From: Actinomycetota bacterium
GTDB taxonomy: Bacteria > Actinomycetota > Acidimicrobiia > Spongiisociales > UBA5794
Assembly: GCA_003648875.1 (NCBI GenBank)
Contig: QMQC01000072.1
Location: 1-7,821 of the forward strand
DNA: 7,821 nucleotides
Reading direction: 5' to 3'
In this document: positions 1-7,461 of the stretch, piece after piece
Numbering within the stretch: position 1 is the stretch's first letter
How the letters are laid out: the number at the start of each line of letters is the position of its first letter
Notes under the pieces: generated by a model
Told to the model about the DNA's origin: nothing
Databases searched by the model: none
What the model saw: the letters and a program-made list of their open reading frames with translations, nothing else
Translations under genes and position numbers: made by a program

Positions 1-3000
1 TGGCCGACGGGACAGAGGTGAAGGAAGTCGCACCATCGGCAATCCTGTGAAGGCTGCGGATCGAAGGGGCCGTTGATGCCGAGATCGACGAGAGCCGTGA
101 CATGTTGCCGGGCGCGATCGAGCCATTTCTCGTCGACGGCATCTGTGACCTCGGTGAGCTCTTCACCCCCGAAGTAGGCAAAGGTGACGTTGATCGATGC
201 AGGGCGTGTGCTGGACAGCGCACCATCGGAAGCTGCCAGGGCGTATGCCTCCAACTGAACCTTGCGTGCGGGGTCATCGCGGTACCGACCGGACTTGTAG
301 TCCACGATCTCCCACCCACCAGCTTCCTCTTCGTAGATTGCGTCCACTTTGCCGCGGATCGAGCCCTCACCCACAGAGATCTCGAACGGCGCCTCCACAT
401 GAGTCGGTGTGCTCCTCCAGAAGCGGGATTCGTTGAACAGCTGCCAAGGGTCTGCGTATCCGCTCGGCTGGGCACCGGGATCCGCGTCGGCGTCATACAT
501 CTCTGCAGTCGGATCCTCGAATGCGATAACACCAAGGTTGTGCAGTTCGATACGCCGATGGAAGGCCGTTCCGAAGGCTGCGGACGTGCGAGGCTTGCGT
601 GGGAGCCGATCGTGATGAATCCACTTGAATCTCTGGGCGCACGAGGCGAGGATCACGAGGTTGGTCACCGAAGCAGTGAATCGACGCGGTGGTTGATCGG
701 CGCAAGGCTCGACAAGGTCATCGACTGCGAGCTCGAGCTGGGCGACACGCTCACTCACCGCCGCAGCGAGTTCGGGATACTCATCCGCAATCCATTCGGG
801 CTCGCGCACGGTGCGTCTGAGCGCCGCAGCCGGGCCGTCTGCGAAGAGCGGATCAGGTGGAGCTACGGGTGCAACGAATGGTGAGAGCTCCGGCCGTGCC
901 TCCGATACGGCCTCTATCCGGCCTTCAGTGGATCCATCGAGTTCATGCGCCATGTCCCACAGCGGAGAAGGCGTTCGTGGCTTCTTGATGCCTCCGTCCC
1001 ACGCATGCCCGGTCAGCGAGATCCGTCTGGCTGCCCTTGTCACTGCAACGTAGCAGAGCCGCCATTCCTGGTCGCGATGCCGTGCCTTCAGGATCTCCTC
1101 ACGCTTCTTGCCCGTGCTGGTCGCTGCTGGTGCGTGGATGTCGCTGTCGAGCCTGAGTTCGTATGGCAGCAGTTGGCCCCTGCGGTCCGGGTCGTCGAAT
1201 GCCACAGACCGGCTGGGGAACACCTGGTCCGCGACCGCTGGAACGTATACGTGTGACCATTCGAGACCCTTTGCCGCGTGGACCGTCATCACGGACACGG
1301 CATCTGCGTGAGCTGGTATTGCAGCTGCAAGTTCGTCCGCTCGACCGGATTCATTGAGGGCTGTGAGGTACCGCAGGAATCGGCCCAATGTTGGTGAGCC
1401 CTCCAGGGGGCGCCACCGTTGCGCGAGGTCTGTGAACTTCCCGAGGTTGAGTTTCACTGTGAGCCCGGGACCCTGCTCGATGGCCGCAACCTCGTCCCAG
1501 AAGCCCAACGCATCGATGACGTTGTCGATCATGCCGGCCACAGGCGACACCTGTCCATTGCTGACAAGCCTCCGATGAAGAGCAAGGAACATCGCAATCC
1601 GCTCGCCGTCCTCCTGCGTCAGATCAGGTATGTCTTCATGGTGGAGTGCGGCGTCGAAGATGGTGCTGCCCTCCTCGTTCCTACACCACAACCGCAGCTT
1701 TGCGATCGATGTCATGCCGAGCCTGAATCGGCCGCCCATCCAGATGCGCAGGAGTGAGGTTTCGTCTGTTGGGTCATCGATGACGCGGAGCCAGGCGAGC
1801 AGGTCGGCGATCTCTGGTACTTCGAGAAGCTGTCCCATCGACGCAACGGAGAAGGGGATCCGTTCTTCAGCAAGGACTTCGATGATCGGTATGAAATGCA
1901 CGCGCTTCCTGCAAAGCACGGCAACTTCGCTCCATGGGATCCCCGATTCGTGATTTCTCACCATCTCAGCTGCGATCCACTTGGCCTCAGATCGTTCGGT
2001 ATCGAACCACGCGGTGGTGACCTCTCCCGGTCCCGCATCCTCGACGGGCGCAAGTGGGAGCGCTCCCTCGACGTGGGGCAGCTCGGCGTGTATGGCGTTT
2101 GCGAGATCGAGGATGAGCCTGTCTGAACGTCGATTCACGCTGAGAGGAAGCGTCTCGGTTGCGGCTCCATCGCTCCTGGGAAAGTCGAGAGGGAAGGCAG
2201 CGAAGTTCTCCGCCGATGCGCCACGCCATTCGTAGATCGTCTGATCTGTATCACCAACGGCTACGACCGGCACCTTCGTGGAGAAGATCGTCCTGAGGAG
2301 TCGCCGCTGGGCCGGATCGGTGTCCTGGTATTCATCGAGAACGACTGCGTCATATCGGGATCCGATCTCGCTCGCGGCATCTGGAGCGATCTCAACGACA
2401 CGTACAGCGAGCCGGATCAGATCCCCGAACTCCACGAGTCCAAGTCTCTCCTTCTCCGCCTCGTAGTGCTCGACGGCGTCGGTCAACGCAAGCCTCTTCA
2501 CCCAGGATTCACCGACCTTGTCGGCATCGCTCGAGTCAGGATCGTTCAGATTTCTTGGTGCGATTCGTCTGATCTCGTCGAGGTCGACAAGATTGTCTGT
2601 GATCGTTGCCGCGAGGGTGAGCAGTTCTCCGCGTCGCGTTGACAGCGAAGTGAGATCAAGATCCACCGTTCCCAAGGCGCGCAATACCCGAGCAGCGAGT
2701 TCGGATCTGTGTCCGTCGTCCATGAGCATCGAGGAACGGTTGTACCCGACGTACACACCGAACTCATCGAGTATCGAGGATGCAAAGCCGTGATACGTCG
2801 ACACCTCGGGAACGCGGTCTGCTTCCTCGAGGCCGAGAGCGGTGAGAACTCGCTGGTTGAGTTCGTCTGCGGCCTTGTTCGTGAATGTGACCCCGAGGAT
2901 CCTCGCCGGATCGAGGCCTTGGCGGACGTGATATGCGATTCGTTCGACGATCGTCGTCGTCTTGCCTGTACCCGCCCCGGCCGCCACACGAAGCGGCTCG

Positions 3001-3056
3001 GCTGGATATGCGATGATCTGACGCTGTTCCTGTGTCGGGCGAAACTCGTGGGTCAT
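1..3056 (-). CDS. adnB: AdnB-like UvrD helicase / PD-(D/E)XK nuclease, 3' end cut by window
   Basis: The frame is open without a stop from an ATG at 3056 to the window edge (1018 residues visible). The N-terminal superfamily 1A motor has Walker A AGAGTGKT (26-33), motif Ia VTFTNKAADEL (56-66), Walker B VLDEYQDT (239-246), motif III GDTDQTIYEWRG (268-279), motif V TVHAAKG (591-597) and motif VI VAVTRA (670-675). The C-terminal RecB-type nuclease has H833, E888 or E892, D905, D919-Y-K921 and QLEAY (934-938). C806, C1006, C1009 and C1015 match the AddB-type 4Fe-4S staple (C, then C-x2-C-x5-C). Only a few residues should be missing, since such proteins end soon after the last Cys and run about 1,000-1,100 residues. 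In mycobacteria AdnB pairs with AdnA to unwind and resect double-strand ends. The ATG overlaps the upstream stop as ATGA. A purine-rich AGGTGAGG lies 10 nt before it, so translation is probably coupled. No key residue is missing. adnB rather than adnA rests on gene order and motif flavour. Confidence 0.93.
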   Translation of the reverse strand, partial: MTHEFRPTQEQRQIIAYPAEPLRVAAGAGTGKTTTIVERIAYHVRQGLDPARILGVTFTNKAADELNQRVLTALGLEEADRVPEVSTYHGFASSILDEFGVYVGYNRSSMLMDDGHRSELAARVLRALGTVDLDLTSLSTRRGELLTLAATITDNLVDLDEIRRIAPRNLNDPDSSDADKVGESWVKRLALTDAVEHYEAEKERLGLVEFGDLIRLAVRVVEIAPDAASEIGSRYDAVVLDEYQDTDPAQRRLLRTIFSTKVPVVAVGDTDQTIYEWRGASAENFAAFPLDFPRSDGAATETLPLSVNRRSDRLILDLANAIHAELPHVEGALPLAPVEDAGPGEVTTAWFDTERSEAKWIAAEMVRNHESGIPWSEVAVLCRKRVHFIPIIEVLAEERIPFSVASMGQLLEVPEIADLLAWLRVIDDPTDETSLLRIWMGGRFRLGMTSIAKLRLWCRNEEGSTIFDAALHHEDIPDLTQEDGERIAMFLALHRRLVSNGQVSPVAGMIDNVIDALGFWDEVAAIEQGPGLTVKLNLGKFTDLAQRWRPLEGSPTLGRFLRYLTALNESGRADELAAAIPAHADAVSVMTVHAAKGLEWSHVYVPAVADQVFPSRSVAFDDPDRRGQLLPYELRLDSDIHAPAATSTGKKREEILKARHRDQEWRLCYVAVTRAARRISLTGHAWDGGIKKPRTPSPLWDMAHELDGSTEGRIEAVSEARPELSPFVAPVAPPDPLFADGPAAALRRTVREPEWIADEYPELAAAVSERVAQLELAVDDLVEPCADQPPRRFTASVTNLVILASCAQRFKWIHHDRLPRKPRTSAAFGTAFHRRIELHNLGVIAFEDPTAEMYDADADPGAQPSGYADPWQLFNESRFWRSTPTHVEAPFEISVGEGSIRGKVDAIYEEEAGGWEIVDYKSGRYRDDPARKVQLEAYALAASDGALSSTRPASINVTFAYFGGEELTEVTDAVDEKWLDRARQHVTALVDLGINGPFDPQPSQDCRWCDFLHLCPVG

Positions 3057-6013
3057 GCGAACGCTTCCTCACCTGCTCGACGAGCCGGGCACACGAGTTC
3101 CACTGGACAGGACTTGCATTGCGGCCCGGGAGTCGGGGCGAACTGCTCGGCGCGTATCGCGCTTGTTACCTCGACCATGTGCTCTCTCACCGTGGCAATG
3201 TTCGCCATGTCGAAGGCGCGTGTTCCGATCGAGTTCTTGTTCGTGATCTTCGGATACCAGAACTCGGCCCCGACGACGTCACCATGCTGGGTGATTCCGG
3301 GATCCTCTGATGCTGCCATCGCGTAGTAGCCGAGTTGAATCGACTCTGCAGCTTCCGCGTTTGTGACTGGCCCTCCCGTCTTGTAGTCGACAACGAAGAC
3401 CCCTGAATCCTTCGATTCGATTCGATCTGCCCTGCCGAACCACGGTGTGCCGTCGACGGTCATCTTGAGTGCGGTCTCGAATCCGACCGGCCTACCGCTC
3501 GAGGGCCACAGGCGGTAGACGTCGTTGAGCATTCCGACTGCCCTTCGCCTCCACGCCTTGCCAACAGCGTCATCGCCGAATCCGTACTCGTCCCACACGC
3601 GATCAAGCCACGCGTTCGCATCGAGGGCATTTGCTCGCTCGCTGCCGTGTTGGGAGGCCTCGCGCTCTGCCTCCTCCAGGACCTTGTGGATGAGAGAGCC
3701 AAAACGCATGTAGTCCGTTTCCTCCGATTGGGTCAAGAGGTATCGATCAACGGCGTATCTTCTCGGACAGTCGAGATAGCTGGTTGCCTGACTTGGCGAC
3801 ATTCTCAGATCCTCGGGGACGATGTCGTCGGCTGGGCCGTGCAGTTTCGCACCGTAACGCTCGAGCGGTTCGCCAAGTCCGTGCTCGGGACCTCTGGCCA
3901 GTACCGCCGAGGCGGCAAGTCTGTCTGCGTCGAACGACTCCGGGTCTCCAAGGGTGCGCCTGGGCATCGCCTCGAAGGATCGGTGCGTGAGCGGCGCTGC
4001 ATCGTGATCCGAGTCGGTGATTGGTGCGACGAGGGGCAGGAATCGGCTTGGACGGGTTCCATGTGCGCCTTGGGCAGCAGTTGCGGTCCAAACGACCTTT
4101 GCGGTTGCCCTTGTCATTGCGGTGTATGCGAGTCTTCGTTCCTCATCGAGCCTGAACGCCTTGTACGGGCCGGCATCAGAGGGGAGATGTGGATTGAGGT
4201 GTCTGGAGCCAAGTAGGGAATCGGTCGCTCGTAGATCGGGGAATGTTCCCTCGTTCGCCTGAGCGATGTACACGACGTCGAAAGAGGTGCCCTTTGAGCG
4301 GTGCAGCGTCGCAACAGTGACACCTCGTTGGCCCCCGAGTCTGAATTCGAAGAGGGGGTCGGCTTCGAAGTCTGAATGGCCTACGAGCTGCTCGTGGTCA
4401 ACCAGCGTTGCGTTTGGTGCGCGTTCGCCGAGCCTGTCGAGTGCTTGAGCGAAAGCAGACCATGCGTTCCGATCCCCAAGGGTTGATTCATCGGTTGCGA
4501 TCCTCGTCAGCCGGGGAAGTGTGCTCCAGAGGTGCCAGAGCCCTTCCGGTGCCGCTGCGGAGGACGCCCATGTCGGATCGGACAACAGCGCGGCCAGTGG
4601 ACCGCCATCGGGCACGGCCACGTCGATGATCGAATCCCATGTGGCTCCTGCGGATCGCTTCGCATCCATACCGATGATGGATCCGGGCGACACGCCGACA
4701 TATGGACTCTGCAGCACGCGCCTGATGGCTTCATCCGCATCTTCATCTGAGGTTGCCGCGGTGACGAGGTCACGGACGAAGCGAACGATCGGCTGATCCA
4801 CCAGCCGGGATTCTTCATGAGTGTGGGGGATGTCCCTTCGCTCGAGTGCTCGCGAGAGTTCGTCTGTGAAGGATGAGTCGGCCCTCAGGAACACGGCGAT
4901 CTGTTCGAGCGGCACCCCTTGAGCGAGATGGACGTACTCGATGTCCGCCGCAATCCAGTCCGCCTCCTCAGCATCGAGTGAGAACGTGTGCGCCGCGACG
5001 GTTCCACCGGTGCGCGTGCTGAGCACCTTGCCGGCACCTCCCGGGAGTGCCCTTGCCGTTACCGCGACGGCCGATGACAGGATCTCGGAAGGCACCCGAA
5101 ACGACGTTGTCAACACGAGGCGCTCGGCGCGAGTACCGAGCGAGGCCTCTGTGTCGTGTGGGAATGTGAACACGTTGTAGATGTCCGTACCGCGAAACGA
5201 GTAGATCGACTGATACGGATCTGCAGCCACGACGAGGTTGAGCGTGTTCGCTGCGAGTCCGACAAGGAGCCGTGACTGAGCCGGGGAAGTGTCCTGATAT
5301 TCGTCAGCCATGACGAGCCTGTACGGTTCCGCAACCTCGGGAATGGTCTCCACGGCACGAACCGCGTCTCCAACAATGCGTCCGTAGTCCGTTCGACCCG
5401 CCTCGACCTGTGCGCGCAGGTATCTGTCGAAGAAACCTGGTATGCCACGCCACTGTTCCCTGGCATGGCCTGCAACGTCTTCGGGGTTGAGCAGATGCTC
5501 GTGGCATCGAAGAAAGAAATCGGTGACCTCGGCAGCCATCACATCTGAGTGGAGGATGCCCCGATACGCAACATGCCATCTCTCCGGTTCCTCGTCGGCG
5601 AGAAGATCGAAGATGAAGCGTTCCTGTTCGGATCCGGCGAGCACAGAAGGTGGTGCGGACCAACCGAGCGCTGTCGCGTTGGATTCGACGATCCGCATCG
5701 CTAGTGAGTGGTACGTCGATACGTTCACCCGGTAGGACGCGGCTCCGAGAGCGTCGAACAACCTCGTGCGGATGTCGTTGGCACCCTGCCTCGAGAACGT
5801 CAGCACGATGACCTCATTCGCGGAGACACTCCCGGACTCGATGGCGCTGGCCACGCGGTCACAGAGGAATTGTGTCTTGCCGGTTCCGGGGCCACCGACA
5901 ACGATCTGGGGCCGGTCGGTGAGACGGCGATGTCTCTCCCAGTCGGCCGGGTCAACGCGGACTTCGTCCTGGCGACCCTTGTCTTGCCCATTCATCTCGC
6001 GTATATCAGCCAT
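3053..6013 (-). CDS. adnA: AdnA-like UvrD helicase / PD-(D/E)XK nuclease
   Basis: From the ATG at 6013 the product is 986 residues. Motor motifs are Walker A GGPGTGKT (40-47), motif Ia LTFSRQGAND, Walker B ADEYQDT (236-242), motif III ADPYQSIYSFRG (264-275), motif V TLHRSKGTSFD and motif VI YTAMTRA (630-636). The C-terminal nuclease has H776, E846, D863, D876-Y-K878 and QLGYY (893-897). C749, C966, C969 and C975 form a C...C-x2-C-x5-C Fe-S staple. Both active sites look intact. Known AdnA is the partner of AdnB in a heterodimeric end-resecting motor-nuclease; that role here is inferred from domain order and the adjacent adnB-like gene. The start is uncertain. ATG 6013 overlaps the upstream TGA by 8 nt; ATGs at 6040 and 5995 are in frame, and none has a clear Shine-Dalgarno. 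The frame extends to an ATG at 6259, but that would bury about 250 nt of the upstream gene. The GGPGTGKT P-loop, unlike the AGAGTGKT of its partner, fits the adnA position. Confidence 0.93.
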   Translation of the reverse strand: MADIREMNGQDKGRQDEVRVDPADWERHRRLTDRPQIVVGGPGTGKTQFLCDRVASAIESGSVSANEVIVLTFSRQGANDIRTRLFDALGAASYRVNVSTYHSLAMRIVESNATALGWSAPPSVLAGSEQERFIFDLLADEEPERWHVAYRGILHSDVMAAEVTDFFLRCHEHLLNPEDVAGHAREQWRGIPGFFDRYLRAQVEAGRTDYGRIVGDAVRAVETIPEVAEPYRLVMADEYQDTSPAQSRLLVGLAANTLNLVVAADPYQSIYSFRGTDIYNVFTFPHDTEASLGTRAERLVLTTSFRVPSEILSSAVAVTARALPGGAGKVLSTRTGGTVAAHTFSLDAEEADWIAADIEYVHLAQGVPLEQIAVFLRADSSFTDELSRALERRDIPHTHEESRLVDQPIVRFVRDLVTAATSDEDADEAIRRVLQSPYVGVSPGSIIGMDAKRSAGATWDSIIDVAVPDGGPLAALLSDPTWASSAAAPEGLWHLWSTLPRLTRIATDESTLGDRNAWSAFAQALDRLGERAPNATLVDHEQLVGHSDFEADPLFEFRLGGQRGVTVATLHRSKGTSFDVVYIAQANEGTFPDLRATDSLLGSRHLNPHLPSDAGPYKAFRLDEERRLAYTAMTRATAKVVWTATAAQGAHGTRPSRFLPLVAPITDSDHDAAPLTHRSFEAMPRRTLGDPESFDADRLAASAVLARGPEHGLGEPLERYGAKLHGPADDIVPEDLRMSPSQATSYLDCPRRYAVDRYLLTQSEETDYMRFGSLIHKVLEEAEREASQHGSERANALDANAWLDRVWDEYGFGDDAVGKAWRRRAVGMLNDVYRLWPSSGRPVGFETALKMTVDGTPWFGRADRIESKDSGVFVVDYKTGGPVTNAEAAESIQLGYYAMAASEDPGITQHGDVVGAEFWYPKITNKNSIGTRAFDMANIATVREHMVEVTSAIRAEQFAPTPGPQCKSCPVELVCPARRAGEEAFA

Positions 6014-6854
6014 CGGACTTCGGAGCGGATGATCGCTCATGCTCGAAGGCAGGGCAGATCGTATCCTTGAAGTCGCACCAGTTGCACAGCGCTGATGTCT
6101 TTGCCGGCCAAGTGTCGGTGAGAATCGCCTTCTCGATTGCACCCCACAACGCTGCCAGCTGCTTCGCCATGGCGTCGAGCTGAGCGTCGTTGATATCCAT
6201 CGTGTACTCGGTCGGGCCATTGAGGTACAGCAACCGAATCCGGGCCGGCGTGACACCACGACTGATCCTGATCAACAGCGCATAGATCTTGAGGGCGAAG
6301 AACGCCTTGTTGGCATACTGCTGACCGGGTGCCTTACCCGTCTTGTAATCCGTGATTACCAGGGCAGTGCGTTCCTTGCCGTCTGCGTCCGTCTCCTTGA
6401 CTTCTTCCATCCGGTCGAGGATTCCCCGAATCTTCATGTGTTCGACGTCGACGAGTAGATCCATTTCAAGCGCAAGAGGCTCAAAGGAGGTCGGATCCTC
6501 CATCGAGAAGTACGTGGCCAACATGTTGAGCGTCTCGACGCCCCACGAGCGTTCATCATCGATTGAGTCGAACAACTCCGGGTACTCGACCGGCTTGAGC
6601 TCGGTCCACGCCTCTCGGAAGAGGTCGTACAGGCGCTCAGGCGAACGGTTCTCGGCTGGCTGCTCGAAGAGCCGTTCCAGGGCGAGGTGGACGGTCGTGC
6701 CGCGCGCTTGATGCACTGTCGGCTCTGTCGTCAGTTTGTCTATCGCCTTGAACTTGTACAGCTGAGGGCAAGTCTTGAAATCGCTTGCCCTCGAAGGTGA
6801 GAGCGTTGCAAGAACCGGAGAGTCGAGTGACGTGTCTTCTGTGTTCGTAGCCAT
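6006..6854 (-). CDS. Stand-alone RecB-family PD-(D/E)XK exonuclease with Fe-S cysteines
   Basis: The 282-residue protein is all nuclease, with no helicase motor. Visible motifs are SRASDFKTCPQLYKF (C29), RGTTVHLALE (H56), E130, the catalytic D147 in GILDRME, and D169-Y-K171 in VITDYKTG. The C-terminal cysteines are C257, C260 and C267 (C-x2-C-x6-C). With C29 these make a probable 4Fe-4S staple like that of Cas4, AddB and the actinobacterial RecB-family exonucleases (PDDEXK_1 type). The Gln usually seen four residues before the conserved Tyr is Ala (A187, in FFALKIYALL). It is the first gene of the operon and its TGA lies inside the start of adnA, so it is probably made together with AdnAB. 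Possible roles are an accessory subunit, an ssDNA exonuclease trimming resection products, or an unrelated passenger. The substrate cannot be told from sequence. ATG 6854 is the first start in frame; no Shine-Dalgarno is seen, and the upstream box suggests a leaderless message. It is not Cas4: no cas genes or array are present. Confidence 0.9.
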   Translation of the reverse strand: MATNTEDTSLDSPVLATLSPSRASDFKTCPQLYKFKAIDKLTTEPTVHQARGTTVHLALERLFEQPAENRSPERLYDLFREAWTELKPVEYPELFDSIDDERSWGVETLNMLATYFSMEDPTSFEPLALEMDLLVDVEHMKIRGILDRMEEVKETDADGKERTALVITDYKTGKAPGQQYANKAFFALKIYALLIRISRGVTPARIRLLYLNGPTEYTMDINDAQLDAMAKQLAALWGAIEKAILTDTWPAKTSALCNWCDFKDTICPAFEHERSSAPKSDG

Positions 6855-6889
6855 GGTGTGACTGTACCGAAGGCCTGTGACACAAACAG
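6854..6889 (-). promoter_or_regulatory. Possible leaderless promoter of the recB-like/adnAB operon
   Basis: On the minus strand a TACAGT box (6866-6861) lies six bases before the ATG at 6854. That matches the TANNNT -10 consensus and would place the transcription start on the A of the start codon. No Shine-Dalgarno precedes this ATG, which fits a leaderless mRNA, common in actinobacteria. No good -35 hexamer is visible at 17-18 bp; CTGTTT around 6889-6884 is only a weak match. Confidence 0.4.
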
Positions 6890-6940
6890 ATTCCGGATGC
6901 CAGAGACCAGGTACCGGAATCCCGAATCTGGGATCTGGCA
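6889..6940. repeat. Nested short inverted repeats upstream of the operon
   Basis: Three interleaved perfect inverted pairs lie within 52 bp: GATTCCGG (6889-6896) with CCGGAATC (6914-6921), TGCCAGA (6898-6904) with TCTGGCA (6934-6940), and ATCCC (6919-6923) with GGGAT (6930-6934). The words CCAGG, TACC, CCGGAAT and CTGGGATCTGG recur with variation. This resembles the imperfect 'ccagataccgg' type low-complexity repeats found between genes in some bacteria. The two main pairs cross, so they cannot form one simple hairpin together. The patch begins just upstream of the possible promoter. Function unknown. Confidence 0.6.
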
Positions 6941-6973
6941 GAGAGCGAAGCGAGCGTTCTGGCGTCTGAGATC

Positions 6974-7011
6974 GGTTATCGCGAAAACTACTGACAGTGC
7001 GCGAAAACCAA
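6974..7011. repeat. Twin CGCGAAAA motif, copy 1
   Basis: CGCGAAAA occurs twice at a 20-bp period (6980-6987 and 7000-7007). Between them is a 12-bp spacer containing TACT and ACAGT, which holds the near-palindrome ACTG-A-CAGT (6991-6998). The outer ends also form an inverted pair: GGTTATCGCG (6974-6983) against CGCGAAAACC (7000-7009), 9 of 10. A near copy starts 807 bp downstream. From 6980 to 7011 the two agree at 28 of 32 positions. The 20-bp period (two helical turns) suggests a protein-binding site. It ends about 12 nt before the first helix of the proposed ncRNA, so it could control that RNA. Confidence 0.7.
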
Positions 7012-7284
7012 GGGGCGGTTTGGCTTGCGCACGGTTGCCGGATCTCATAGGTTCCCTCTTGCTCGAAGGGCGAAAGCTCGGAGGGCAGGCGGCTGGCTCA
7101 CCGTTTTCGGTGAACTGACCGGGAAACCGGTGGCTGCCAGCGAGATGGGGCAACCCGGATCGCACGACCAACCGCCTCGGCGGGAGGTACGACCTCACGG
7201 AGGAGCCCAGCCTTCACGAGGTCACTGGAGAGAAGCCTTCGGGTGGATCTCCTACCTGGAAGGAATCTCGGTTCTGGACAGGGA

Positions 7285-7314
7285 CGCATCGAGGAGCTTC
7301 GGCGCCGAGATGCG
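7285..7314 (+). other. Hairpin with UUCG cap and tandem G-A internal loop
   Basis: CGCATC (7285-7290) pairs with GATGCG (7309-7314). Inside, GA faces GA (7291-7292 and 7307-7308), then GG pairs CC, an A-G mismatch follows, and GC pairs GC under a TTCG loop (7298-7301). Opposed GA/GA is the arrangement that forms sheared G-A pairs in RNA. This is one of the clearest single elements of the proposed ncRNA. Confidence 0.7.
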
Positions 7315-7320
7315 GTCTCG

Positions 7321-7386
7321 GATCGAACGAGGCTTCGGCCTCAGGAGAGAAGAGATAGTTCCTGATCGAACGAAGCTTCGGCTTCG
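7321..7386 (+). repeat. Two tandem GATCGAAC + UUCG-hairpin modules, period 43
   Basis: GATCGAAC (7321-7328) is followed by GAGGC-TTCG-GCCTC (7329-7342). GATCGAAC (7364-7371) is followed by GAAGC-TTCG-GCTTC (7372-7385). The two hairpins differ at one base pair, and both sides changed together: G7331-C7340 becomes A7374-T7383. This compensatory change supports selection on RNA structure. A looser third relative (ATCGA then a TTCG hairpin) lies at 7288-7306. Confidence 0.7.
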
Positions 7387-7439
7387 AGAGGGAGGGGACA
7401 CCCCGGGACGAGGTGGGAGACTGCCAAGACCCGGACTGG

Positions 7440-7454
7440 AGTGACATTGTCACT
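7440..7454. promoter_or_regulatory. 15-bp perfect palindrome (operator or RNA hairpin)
   Basis: AGTGACA (7440-7446), a central T, and TGTCACT (7448-7454) form a perfect inverted repeat. CCG (7431-7433) and CGG (7456-7458) flank it as a possible outer stem. It could be a binding site for a dimeric regulator. Because it lies inside the proposed ncRNA just before the terminator, it may simply be another RNA hairpin with a three-base loop. The sequence does not decide. Confidence 0.45.
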
Positions 7455-7461
7455 TCGGAGC

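Noticed and set aside
102..884. A 260-codon plus-strand open frame and many smaller ones across 1-6000
   Set aside because: They lie opposite the minus-strand adnAB genes, whose frames carry complete helicase and nuclease motifs. The plus-strand translations show no recognisable domain and arise from high-GC antisense frames.
6014..6259. Upstream extension of the AdnA-like protein to an ATG at 6259
   Set aside because: It would overlap the small nuclease by about 250 nt, including its Fe-S cysteines. The extra N-terminal residues are not motor-like, and AdnA-type proteins start shortly before the P-loop.
6006..6854. Cas4, hence a CRISPR-Cas system
   Set aside because: The Fe-S RecB-type fold is shared with Cas4, but no other cas gene and no regularly spaced repeat array is present. 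The adnAB neighbours explain it better.
6740..7198. A 152-codon minus-strand frame upstream of the small nuclease
   Set aside because: It overlaps the start of the nuclease gene in another frame, the short repeats and the RNA. Its composition is low-complexity.
7025..7444. A 139-codon plus-strand open frame over the structured region
   Set aside because: It runs straight through capped hairpins and the long-range stem, has no start signal and no recognisable protein features. RNA structure explains the region better.
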